Notes under the pieces: model-generated
Database searches by the model: none
Seen by the model: only the letters and a program-made list of their open reading frames with translations
What the model was told of the DNA's origin: nothing
In this document: piece after piece, positions 5,928 through 12,918 of the stretch
Layout of the letters: each line of letters opens with the position of its first letter
Numbering within the stretch: position 1 is the stretch's first letter
Assembly (NCBI GenBank): GCA_016210395.1
Contig: JACQUI010000219.1
Coordinates: 1-15,030, forward strand
DNA length: 15,030 nt
DNA from: Chloroflexota bacterium
GTDB taxonomy: Bacteria > Chloroflexota > Dehalococcoidia > Lucifugimonadales > JACPCL1
Direction of reading: 5' to 3'
Position numbers and translations under genes: made by a program

Positions 5928-7255
5928 TTACGCCGGCAACCACCAGCGGACGACGGAGTGCGAAGGCCGTAGGGACAAGGAAGGCGCAGAGCGGCGCCGG
6001 CTCTCCCCCAGGGCCTTGCCTTCCCCAGCCGTCGCGCCGTAGATGTGCGCGTCCCCCTCTTGGAGGAGCCGTTTGTAGAGGTGAAGCGCGCCCTGCTGCT
6101 GGCACGCTGTGCGCCCCAGGCGGCCCTGGGGCAGGCCCAGGAGGTACGCCGCCTCCCGCAGCAGCTCGTTGTCAGCCAGCTTCGGCGCGCTCCGGTAGAG
6201 CCGCAAGCCGGCCTCCGCAAGGGCCTCGTCTCCGCCGAGCAGGGCCCGGGCGTGCAGGAAGGGCAGGACCACGTTCACGCCCATGTCCAGCGCCCTGTCC
6301 CGTCCGATGAGCGCCGCTCCGTCCCTGGAGGCCTCCAGGGACGCGAACAGGGATGCGCCATTGCCTTCCCGGAGGCGTCCTTCGAATGCGCCGGCCAGGC
6401 TGTCCTGCGCGGCGCGGGCGAAGAGCATCGCTGCCCCGGCGATGCGCCTCTTCGGATGGTTCTGGGGCCGAATGCCGCCCAACCGCCACGTGGACCGGGC
6501 CATAGGGACGGCCTCCAAGCATACGCCAGGCACGTCGCTAAGCCCTGCGCCATACAGCAGGAGGGCTTCTATAACGGCGGCCCGCCCTTCCGGCGGAGAC
6601 ACCAGGGCCGCAGCGCGGACGACCCGCCACGGGACCCGGTGGCCAGCTCCAGGAAAGGCAGCCTGTTCCGGCTGTACCCTAGGGCTTCCATCAGGCCACG
6701 GTAAAGGGCTTGCTCCGCGTCCATCCCGCCCATTGCCAGCCTGAAGGCCGCGCCCCGCTGGAGAAACCGCTCCTCTCCCAGTTGGGCCAGGGCGTCATCG
6801 CGCGCCTCCGGGGGCATGGCGCGCCATGCCGCCAACTGCTGCTCGGCCCATGCCTGCCCGGAGGCCTGCCTGCCGGCGGCGTCACCGGTGGAGAACCGGG
6901 CCACCGGCACAGGCTGGCCGTCCTGCCGGTACGTGGGAGGCTGCGGGCCGTCGCCGTACACCAGGTGCAACACGACGTTGTTGTAGCGAGGATCGCCGCG
7001 GTGGCCGTGTCCCTCCCAGGACGAGGCCTGGCGGTGCACCTCCACGTCGCCCCGTACGGGGGCCGACCCTTCCGGCTGCACCAGCGCGTCCTTGAAGTCC
7101 GGGCCGGGGCCGCCGTTGGGCCGTCCCGTGTACAGCACGCGCAGGGCCTTCCCCTCCAGCGTGCGCAACGGCCCGCCCTTCCGGTTGCGCCATAGCTTTG
7201 CCGCCAGGCGTTCCGGCAGGGGTTTTTGCCCTTGGGCCGCGCTTCCCTCGTCCAT
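5928..7255 (-). pseudogene. DUF2851-family protein disrupted by a single-base frameshift
   Basis: The N-terminal part (about 205 residues from ATG 7255) carries the conserved DUF2851 features: LAAKLWRNRKGG, GGPGPDFKDA, GDVEVH, a W-x4-HGH segment and YNNVVLHLVY. It continues through ALGYSRNRLPFLELA. Frame 1 then becomes nonsense and stops near 6569. The overlapping frame continues naturally as HRVPWRVVRAAALV and then a C-terminal part with RPQNHPKRRIAGAA and a QQQGALHLYKRL tail to the TAA at 5928. One C missing from a short C-run at about 6641 explains the break; the repaired protein would be about 442 aa, normal for the family. The family's function is not established. ATG 7255 has no Shine-Dalgarno but lies 6 nt after a promoter-like -10. 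It may be a recent pseudogene or a sequencing error. Confidence 0.82.
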
Positions 7256-7261
7256 AGCCAA

Positions 7262-7290
7262 AGCGTAGCGGCGGCCCGCTTCTCCGTCAA
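7262..7290 (-). promoter_or_regulatory. Promoter predicted to give a leaderless DUF2851 mRNA
   Basis: On the minus strand TTGACG (7290-7285) and TACGCT (7267-7262) are separated by 17 bp, and the ATG begins 7 nt after the -10 ends. Transcription would start at or next to the A of ATG 7255, consistent with the absence of a Shine-Dalgarno. Confidence 0.5.
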
Positions 7291-7358
7291 GAGCGCTCCA
7301 GCCATCTGGGCAAAGTAGTCCTGCCTGGCGGTCGTCTTTGAGAGCTTGCCCCAACGGA

Positions 7359-7402
7359 AAAGGGTGAGTATGGCCACGTTTGCGTGGCCATACTCACCCT
7401 TT
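7359..7402. terminator. Perfect 20-bp inverted repeat downstream of otsA
   Basis: Arms 7359-7378 and 7383-7402 are exact reverse complements around a TTTG loop. Read on the minus strand it lies 51 bp after the otsA stop, starts with AAAGGG and ends with CCCTTTT, so it has the shape of a rho-independent terminator with a short U-run. The stem is unusually long and free of mismatches. A miniature mobile-element origin is an alternative, but no flanking duplication is evident. Confidence 0.65.
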
Positions 7403-7453
7403 GTATTGTAGTCCTTTGAGAGGGAACGGCTTCGGCAGCGTTGCGGGTCGGCC

Positions 7454-8974
7454 CTAGCCCTCTCCCAGCGCCTTCACGTCCGCGAATTGCCGGTGCAGCC
7501 AGTGGGCCACGTCTTCCCGCTCGATGGCATCCACCAGCGCGGCGCGTAGCCCCTGGCGCTCCTCCGGGGGCATGGTCAATGCCTGATGCATCGCTTGCAT
7601 CGTGCCTTCCACGTCCGCGGGGGCCAGGGCAAGGCAGCCCTGGGCAAGCTGGGGGTATGCCCCGGCGGTCTCGGTCATAGCCAGCACGCCGTCCCGTGCA
7701 TTCACCACAGGGCCTTCCTTGGCCACCAGGTTCATCCCGTCAATCACCGGGTTGACCAGGAGCACGTCGTAGATGCGCAGCCCCGCCACGGCCAGCGTGT
7801 AGTTGTTTTCCATGTAGATGTGCACCGGCTTCCACTCTGGGATGCCTTGGGCGGCGTTGATCTCGCCGGCCGCCGCCTGGATCTCCTCCACGTACCGCTG
7901 GTACTGGCGGATGTGGGTCCGGGAGGGCACCAGAAAGGCCAGGAACTTGACCTTCCCCTTCATGTCCGGGTAGCGCTGCAACAGCATCTCGTAGGCCTTC
8001 AGGCCCCGCAGGATGTTCTTGTTGGGCTCGGCCCTGTCCACCCGTACGATTGCCTGGTCGCCCGCCAGGGAGGTAAGCTGGCGCTCATACTCGCGCACGC
8101 GCATGGACGATGAGAGGCGGCGCACCTCGTCTACGTTGATGCCCAGGGGGTACGCCTTCACTTGTATGCGCCGGCCCTTGAGCAGGATGGTCTCATGGTT
8201 GTAGTCCACCTCGGCGTCGGGGAGGAAATCATCGCAGCACTGCATGAAGTTCATGCCGTCGCGTTTGGTCTGGAACGCCACAATGTCCGCGCCGCACAGG
8301 CCGGCGCAGATGTCCCGCCGTATGTAGGCAGGCAGCAGCTCCCAGTAGCTGGCCGTCGGCCAGGGGATGTGTATTGTGATGCATACCAGGGCCTTGGGCA
8401 GCGCCTCCCGCAGGTAGCCGGGCACCAGGTACAGGTGGTAGTCGTGCACCATCACACAGACCTGGCTGCCGTCCGTCCCTGCCTCGGCGATCACGCCGTT
8501 GGCAAAGTCCCGGTTCACCTCTACGTACCCGTTCTGCCAGGCGTCGTGCACCGACTGGTCTACCGTGGGGGTGTAGGGGGTGCTCCACATATAGTGCTGC
8601 AGGAACCACAGGATGGGGTTGCACAGGGTGTTGTAGAACTTGTGATACGCCCGGCGGTGTGGAGAGACGAACCGCAGGGACACCCTGTTCCCCGGCAGCC
8701 CCGAGGCTATGGCGGCGCCGCCGCCTTTGGCCCACGCTTGCCGGTCCGCCTCGCCCATGGCGCTGGAAACCCACGTGAACTCCAGGTTGCGCATGAGGTA
8801 GGAGAGGGCGGTCACCAGGCTGCCGCTGCCCCGCTGGGCCTGCACGTCGCCGCTGGGAGTGGGCCGGAACTCCACGGGGCCGCGGTTGCTGACAACGATC
8901 AAGCGCCGTCCTGCCAGGGCCTCTTTGGCCAGGGCCAGGGCGTCCTCAAAGCGGCTGTCGCGTGGTTCAGTCAT
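7454..8974 (-). CDS. otsA: GT20 trehalose-6-phosphate synthase-like glycosyltransferase
   Basis: Transfers glucose from a nucleotide-sugar to glucose-6-phosphate to make trehalose-6-phosphate, a stress osmolyte precursor, in the cytoplasm. Over 506 aa it shows VVSNRGPVEF (27-36), VHDYHLYLVPGYLR (176-189), IHIPWPTASYWELLP (201-215) and VDRAEPNKNILRG (312-324). In that last motif Arg314 and Lys319 keep the spacing of the phosphate-binding Arg/Lys of E. coli OtsA. NPVIDGMNLVAKEGPVVN follows at 408-425. The NRGPVEF and AEPNKN variants recall actinobacterial GT20 proteins more than E. coli OtsA, so donor (UDP-, ADP- or GDP-glucose) and acceptor are uncertain; a related sugar-phosphate synthase is possible. 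No otsB phosphatase is adjacent. ATG 8974 has no clear Shine-Dalgarno. The gene is divergent from the LLM oxidoreductase gene. Confidence 0.9.
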   Translation of the reverse strand: MTEPRDSRFEDALALAKEALAGRRLIVVSNRGPVEFRPTPSGDVQAQRGSGSLVTALSYLMRNLEFTWVSSAMGEADRQAWAKGGGAAIASGLPGNRVSLRFVSPHRRAYHKFYNTLCNPILWFLQHYMWSTPYTPTVDQSVHDAWQNGYVEVNRDFANGVIAEAGTDGSQVCVMVHDYHLYLVPGYLREALPKALVCITIHIPWPTASYWELLPAYIRRDICAGLCGADIVAFQTKRDGMNFMQCCDDFLPDAEVDYNHETILLKGRRIQVKAYPLGINVDEVRRLSSSMRVREYERQLTSLAGDQAIVRVDRAEPNKNILRGLKAYEMLLQRYPDMKGKVKFLAFLVPSRTHIRQYQRYVEEIQAAAGEINAAQGIPEWKPVHIYMENNYTLAVAGLRIYDVLLVNPVIDGMNLVAKEGPVVNARDGVLAMTETAGAYPQLAQGCLALAPADVEGTMQAMHQALTMPPEERQGLRAALVDAIEREDVAHWLHRQFADVKALGEG

Positions 8975-9079
8975 TGATGGGGCGGCAGGAACTAGCGCGC
9001 ACGACTATTCAAAGCACCTGCCATTGCCGGCGCTCCCTAGCGAGGGATAAGTACGGGGTACAGAAGAAACAAATAGGAG

Positions 9080-9109
9080 AGTGTAGTGCGAAGACCTTAG
9101 CATAGGCAA
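9080..9109 (-). promoter_or_regulatory. Candidate otsA promoter
   Basis: On the minus strand TTGCCT (9109-9104) and TACACT (9085-9080) are 18 bp apart, predicting a start near 9073 and a leader of about 100 nt. It lies back to back with the plus-strand promoter at 9116-9144, only 6 bp away. Confidence 0.4.
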
Positions 9110-9115
9110 CTCCCG

Positions 9116-9144
9116 TTGTCAACGAAAGCAGGCGGCGCTACAAT
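9116..9144 (+). promoter_or_regulatory. Sigma70-type promoter of the LLM oxidoreductase gene
   Basis: TTGTCA (9116-9121) and TACAAT (9139-9144) at exactly 17 bp. The predicted start near 9151 leaves a long leader of about 190 nt before ATG 9345. The leader contains two 6-bp stems, GCCCCT/AGGGGC (around 9231-9252) and CCGGGA/TCCCGG (around 9287-9309). No known riboswitch was recognised. Confidence 0.6.
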
Positions 9145-9344
9145 GCGGTCAGCAGTCGCCTCGCAGCGATTCAGCACCCTTTCTTGTAGCTGCCGGCCTC
9201 TGTGCCGCCTGATTCTCACACATAGGTCTGGCCCCTGAGCAAAGGAAGGGGCTATTCCCAGAGAAAAGGCGTCGCGGGATGATTGCCGGGAAGTCCGCAA
9301 CCTCCCGGGCCGGCGTCAGGGGTGAGTCGAAAGGATTGGCGCCC

Positions 9345-10358
9345 ATGCACGTTTACGCAGGCCTTGGCGTCAGCGACCTCAAAGGGGCGCCGGGGCAGGC
9401 AAGGCGGGCGGAGGCCCTGGGCTTCGACGGCGTCTCCTTCGGAGAGTTGGCCCATGACCCCTTTCTCCTGTGCGCGCTTGCCCTGGAGCACACCACGCGC
9501 CTCAGGGCCGGCACCTCCGTCGCCATCGGCTTCCCCCGCAGCCCCATGGTCGTGGCCGCCACTGCCTGGGACCTGCAGCGCATGTCGGGCGGCCGCTTCG
9601 AGCTTGGCCTGGGCACCCAGGTGAAGGGCCACAATGAGCGGCGCTTCAGCGTGCCGTGGTCGCCGCCTGCTCCGCGCATTCTGGAGTACATCCAATCCCT
9701 CAAGGCCATCTGGGAGTGCTGGCAACATGGGACGCCGCTGGACTACCGTGGCCGGCATTACGCATTCACACTCATGACGCCGGAGTTCAACCCCGGCCCC
9801 ATTGACGTCCCGCCGCCGCCCGTGTACATCGCCGCCGTGGGGCCCGCCATGTGCCGCGCAGCCGGTGAAGTCGCCGACGGCATCGTCATGCACTCTTTCA
9901 GCACCCGCCGCTACACCGAGGAGGTAGTCCTTCCCATGCTGGCCCAGGGCGCGCAACGGGCCGGCCGCGCCGCCGGCGACCTGATGGTCACGGGCGGCGG
10001 CATGATCGCCACGGGCGCGACCGAGGCTGCCGTCCACGCGGCGCGGGAGAACGCCCGCAAGCGGATTGCCTTCTACGGCTCGACGCGCACCTACAAGGCT
10101 GTGCTGGACGCCCATGAGTGGGGCGAGACCTGCCTGCGTCTCCACGACCTCTCGCTGAAGGGCCAGTGGAGCGACATGCCCAAGCTCATAGACGACACCA
10201 TGCTGGACACCTTCTGCGTTTCCGGTCCGTACGACAGCATCGGCCCCAGGCTCAGGGAGCGCTTCGGCGCGTACGCCCAGCGCATCGGGCTGGGCTTACC
10301 GGAAGACCCCGGCCACGACGACCGCCTGGGCGCTCTTCTGGAAGAGCTGCACGGGTAG
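9345..10358 (+). CDS. LLM-class (luciferase-like) F420-type flavin oxidoreductase
   Basis: A TIM-barrel oxidoreductase of the bacterial luciferase superfamily, probably using F420 or FMN; the substrate is unknown. The 337 residues show the family pattern: an N-terminal strand then a conserved Glu-containing turn (AEALGFDGVSFGELAHDPF), AGTSVAIGFPRSPMVVAATAWDL, GRFELGLGTQVKGHNERRF, PVYIAAVGPAMCRAAGEVADGIVMHSF, and a C-terminal part with DTFCVSGPYDSIGPRLRERFG. The segment GTQVKGHNERRFSVPW recalls the MSMEG_2256-type subfamily, from memory and unverified. ATG 9345 is chosen for AAGGA (9331-9335) at 9 nt and because upstream in-frame codons encode low-complexity residues. It has its own promoter and leader. 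Whether F420 is made by the host cannot be judged here. Confidence 0.9.
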   Translation: MHVYAGLGVSDLKGAPGQARRAEALGFDGVSFGELAHDPFLLCALALEHTTRLRAGTSVAIGFPRSPMVVAATAWDLQRMSGGRFELGLGTQVKGHNERRFSVPWSPPAPRILEYIQSLKAIWECWQHGTPLDYRGRHYAFTLMTPEFNPGPIDVPPPPVYIAAVGPAMCRAAGEVADGIVMHSFSTRRYTEEVVLPMLAQGAQRAGRAAGDLMVTGGGMIATGATEAAVHAARENARKRIAFYGSTRTYKAVLDAHEWGETCLRLHDLSLKGQWSDMPKLIDDTMLDTFCVSGPYDSIGPRLRERFGAYAQRIGLGLPEDPGHDDRLGALLEELHG

Positions 10359-10382
10359 TGCAACAGCGTCTGGACGCGCGGG

Positions 10383-10411
10383 TTGCAGTGGTCAGTGCGC
10401 TGCGCTACGAT
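10383..10411 (+). promoter_or_regulatory. Promoter predicted to give a leaderless HPP-gene mRNA
   Basis: TTGCAG (10383-10388) and TACGAT (10406-10411) with 17-bp spacing. The GTG start at 10420 is 8 nt after the -10, so transcription should begin within a few bases of it. No Shine-Dalgarno precedes the GTG. Confidence 0.5.
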
Positions 10412-10419
10412 AGTACATC

Positions 10420-10947
10420 GTGCAGCCCCGCATTCCAGTCCACATCCGCGTGGTGGACCAGCGCTTCAAGCGATACCTCTGGCCTTACCTGTTCCAGTCG
10501 GCCGCCGCCGCGCTGGCGCTGTTCCTGGTTCTGGCCCTGCAGGACATAGGCGCCCACGCCGTCATTGTGGCGGCTATCGCTTCCACCACTTTCGTTCTCT
10601 TTTTCATGCCCCGCAGGAGCGCCGCCAAGCCGCGCAAGGTCCTCGGCGGCCATTTCTGGGGCGCGCTCATAGGCGGGGCTATTGCTTTCTTCGCAAGCTC
10701 GCCCGCCGGCCTGGAGCTCGCCGGGCTGACCGGCTACGCCTTTGAGATCGAGGCCGCCCTGGCCGTCGGGCTGACCATGCTGGCCATGGTGGCGACGTCC
10801 ACCGAGCACGCCCCCGCGCCCGGCACGGCCCTGGGCCTCGTCATCAACCCCTTCGACTGGCGAGTGGTGCTGTTCGTCGCCGTCAGCGTCGTCCTCCTCT
10901 CCCTCGCCCACCGGCTCATGCGCCCCTGGCTCCGCGACCTCGTGTAG
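10420..10947 (+). CDS. HPP-family integral membrane protein
   Basis: A 175-residue protein with about five hydrophobic segments (near 24-41, 46-64, 77-92, 111-126 and 148-166). Family hallmarks are the GGHFWGALIGG stretch (76-86) and a late loop EHAPAPGTALGLVINP (129-144). This loop corresponds to the His-Pro-Pro-Ala-x-x-Thr-Ala-Leu signature of HPP proteins, although the HPP triplet itself reads His-Ala-Pro. HPP proteins are poorly understood; a nitrite transport role has been described for plant and cyanobacterial relatives, but no substrate can be claimed here. The GTG start is 61 bp after the LLM gene and lies just behind its own promoter without a Shine-Dalgarno. No internal ATG would leave the first membrane segment intact, which favours the GTG. 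Confidence 0.82.
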   Translation: MQPRIPVHIRVVDQRFKRYLWPYLFQSAAAALALFLVLALQDIGAHAVIVAAIASTTFVLFFMPRRSAAKPRKVLGGHFWGALIGGAIAFFASSPAGLELAGLTGYAFEIEAALAVGLTMLAMVATSTEHAPAPGTALGLVINPFDWRVVLFVAVSVVLLSLAHRLMRPWLRDLV

Positions 10948-11079
10948 AGCCGTCCTTTGCTCCAGGCCGATCCCTGGCCAAATGGGTAGGGTCTTCCGGC
11001 ATACCCTGGCGGTACAGTATGTCTACAGCGATCAGCCACACCGCTCCGCTCAGCCGAACCCGCAGCCAAGGAGCCACCT

Positions 11080-11979
11080 ATGACCAACGCACTGACGAAC
11101 GTCTCCAACGACCTTGCAGCCATCGCCGCCGCCGCCAGCCCCGGCATCGTCCGCGTGGAAGGGCGCCGCAGGCTGCCAGCCAGCGGCATCGTCTGGTCCG
11201 CCGACGGCCTCGTCGTCACCGCGCACCACGTGGTGGAGCAGGAAGAGGGCCTGCAGGTGGGCCTGGCTGATGGACGCGCCGCCCCCGCCACGCTGGTGGG
11301 CCGCGATCCCACTACCGACATCGCACTGTTGCGCGTCCAGGCGGGGGGCCTGACGCCCCTGCCCTGGGCCGAGCCCGAGACCGCGCGGGTCGGCCACCTG
11401 GTGCTGGCGCTGGGCCGCCCCGGCGCGGGCATCCTTGCCACCCTGGGCGTGGTCAGCGCCCTGGGCGAGGCATGGCGCACCCCCCTGGGCGGCAGGATAG
11501 ACAGGCTCCTGCAGACCGACGCCGCCATGTACCCCGGCTTCTCCGGCGGCCCCCTGGTTGACGCATCGGGCCGCGTGCTTGGGCCGAACACCACCGCCAT
11601 CCTGCGGGGACTGGCTGTCGCCATACCCGCGCCCACCGTCCGGCGGGTTGTCGAGACGCTGCTGGCCCACGGCAAGGTGCAACGCGGCTACATGGGGGTC
11701 GGCGCGCAGACCGTACGCCTGCCCGCAGCCCTGGAAGCGCAGGCGGGCCAGGCCACCGGCCTGCTGCTGGTATCCGTGGAGGCGGCCAGCCCTGCGGGCC
11801 AGGCGGGCCTGGTCATGGGCGACACTATCATCGCCTTCGACGGCCAGCCCGTGCGCCGGCTGGAAGACCTGCTGGGCCAGCTCACCGCCGAGCGCATCGG
11901 CAGGGCAGTTTCGGTGCGCATCATTCGCGGCGGCCAGGTGCAGGACCGCACCGTCACCATCGCCGCCAAGGATGAATAG
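11080..11979 (+). CDS. Trypsin-like serine protease with PDZ domain (HtrA/DegP-like), cytoplasmic
   Basis: A 299-aa S1C-type protease. The catalytic triad is visible as His50 in VVTAHHVV, Asp80 in TTDIALL and Ser155 in PGFSGGPLVD; the usual GNSGGP is GFSGGP here. The PDZ domain covers about 200-299 (GYMGVG, GLLLVSVEAASPAGQAGLVMGDTIIAFDG, VRIIRGG). Family members normally act in protein quality control outside the cytoplasm. This one begins MTNALTNVSNDLAAIAAAAS with no signal peptide or membrane anchor, so it should remain in the cytoplasm unless exported by another route. ATG 11080 has AAGGAG about 7 nt upstream. A second, PDZ-less protease starts 66 bp after its stop, and the two share the N-terminal layout, suggesting duplication. 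Confidence 0.9.
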   Translation: MTNALTNVSNDLAAIAAAASPGIVRVEGRRRLPASGIVWSADGLVVTAHHVVEQEEGLQVGLADGRAAPATLVGRDPTTDIALLRVQAGGLTPLPWAEPETARVGHLVLALGRPGAGILATLGVVSALGEAWRTPLGGRIDRLLQTDAAMYPGFSGGPLVDASGRVLGPNTTAILRGLAVAIPAPTVRRVVETLLAHGKVQRGYMGVGAQTVRLPAALEAQAGQATGLLLVSVEAASPAGQAGLVMGDTIIAFDGQPVRRLEDLLGQLTAERIGRAVSVRIIRGGQVQDRTVTIAAKDE

Positions 11980-12045
11980 TTTTCAGAACAGTCACAATCC
12001 CAGCAGCGGTGAAGGACTGGCGCGTGACGACAAGGAGAAAGCACC

Positions 12046-12657
12046 ATGACCACGACGTTGCAGCAACTGAACGACGACATCGCAGCCCTGGCGCACGAGG
12101 CAGGACGCAGCCTGGTGCAGGTGCGCAGCGGGCGGAGCGGCGCAGGCGCGGGCGCCATCTGGCACCCCGACGGCCTCATCGTGACCAACGCCCACGTGGT
12201 TGGCGGGCGCAGCCTGGAGGTGGACCTGCCCGATGGCCGCGCGCTGCCCGCCCGCGTGCTGGCCTACGATGCCGCGCAAGACCTGGCAGCCCTGGTGGTG
12301 TCCGCTGAGGGCCTGCCTGCAATCCCCCTGGGCGACTCGCGCGCCCTGCAGCCCGGCCAGTGGGTGATGGCCATCGGCCATCCCTGGGGCAGGCGGGGCG
12401 CAGTGACTGCGGGCGTGGTCATCGGCATGGGCGGCGCCTGGCCCGGCGCGCCCTACGCAGGCCGCGAGCTGATCGCTGCGGCGCTGCCGCTGCGGCCCGG
12501 CAACTCCGGTGGCCCCCTCCTGGACGTGCGCGGGCGTCTGGTGGGCATTAACGCCATGATCACGGGGCCACAGGTCGCCTTCGCCGTGCCCGTCCACGTG
12601 GCCAAGGCCTTCCTGCGCGCCACCCTCGGCGCCCGGGAAGCGGTGGCTGCCGCATAG
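12046..12657 (+). CDS. Trypsin-like serine protease lacking PDZ domain, cytoplasmic
   Basis: A 203-aa protein consisting only of a trypsin-like fold. The triad is His50 in IVTNAHVV, Asp79 in AQDLAAL and Ser154 in PGNSGGPLLD, so it looks catalytically competent. The stretch before the serine reads LIAAALPLRPGNSGG, where HtrA proteins usually have an acidic QTDA-type sequence. There is no signal peptide and the protein ends shortly after the protease domain (HVAKAFLRATLG) without any PDZ. The start ATG 12046 has AAGGAG at 8 nt spacing. It lies 66 bp after the PDZ-containing paralogue on the same strand and is probably cotranscribed. Substrate and role are unknown; a heteromeric assembly with its neighbour is possible. 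Confidence 0.88.
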   Translation: MTTTLQQLNDDIAALAHEAGRSLVQVRSGRSGAGAGAIWHPDGLIVTNAHVVGGRSLEVDLPDGRALPARVLAYDAAQDLAALVVSAEGLPAIPLGDSRALQPGQWVMAIGHPWGRRGAVTAGVVIGMGGAWPGAPYAGRELIAAALPLRPGNSGGPLLDVRGRLVGINAMITGPQVAFAVPVHVAKAFLRATLGAREAVAAA

Positions 12658-12693
12658 CCGCTCAGTGCCGCAAAAGTGCAGATTTGGGCAAGA

Positions 12694-12720
12694 GTAGGGG
12701 CGCAAGGCTTGCGCCCCTAC
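12694..12720. terminator. 27-bp perfect palindrome after the protease pair
   Basis: GTAGGGGCGCAAG (12694-12706) and its exact reverse complement (12708-12720) flank a single G. It lies 37 bp after the second protease stop and can act as a terminator hairpin. The GTAGGGGCG...CGCCCCTAC form also resembles dispersed palindromic repeats common in bacterial genomes, so it may be both. No T-run follows. Confidence 0.6.
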
Positions 12721-12774
12721 CAGTCCTCCGTCCTCCAACTCCGTCGTCTTCGCTCCATCTTGCTCCTCGTTTCT

Positions 12775-12803
12775 TTGACAGGCGCACCTGCCCTTGATAG
12801 GAT
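12775..12803 (+). promoter_or_regulatory. Near-consensus sigma70 promoter of the PIN-TRAM gene
   Basis: Perfect TTGACA (12775-12780) and TAGGAT (12798-12803) at 17 bp. The predicted start near 12810 gives a leader of about 108 nt before ATG 12919. It follows the palindrome at 12694-12720, so the gene forms its own transcription unit. Confidence 0.7.
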
Positions 12804-12918
12804 GGGGGTATCTATCCCTTCGTATTCGCCCGTAGCTACTCCACTTTCAGGAGCTGCCGAATAGAAGAAGCACACACCGCCACGCCTGCGCACCTCTGGG
12901 CCGTGTGGAGGAGGCGCC

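Noticed and set aside
7359..7402. Insertion-sequence ends
   Set aside because: The two arms are only 4 bp apart, there is no transposase and no target-site duplication is visible.
8162..8977. Long antisense open frame across otsA (plus strand)
   Set aside because: It mirrors the otsA codons, has a biased composition and no start signals. The GT20 motifs on the minus strand explain the region.
9252..10145. Antisense open frame across the LLM oxidoreductase gene
   Set aside because: A composition artefact of the opposite strand; the plus-strand protein has clear luciferase-family motifs.
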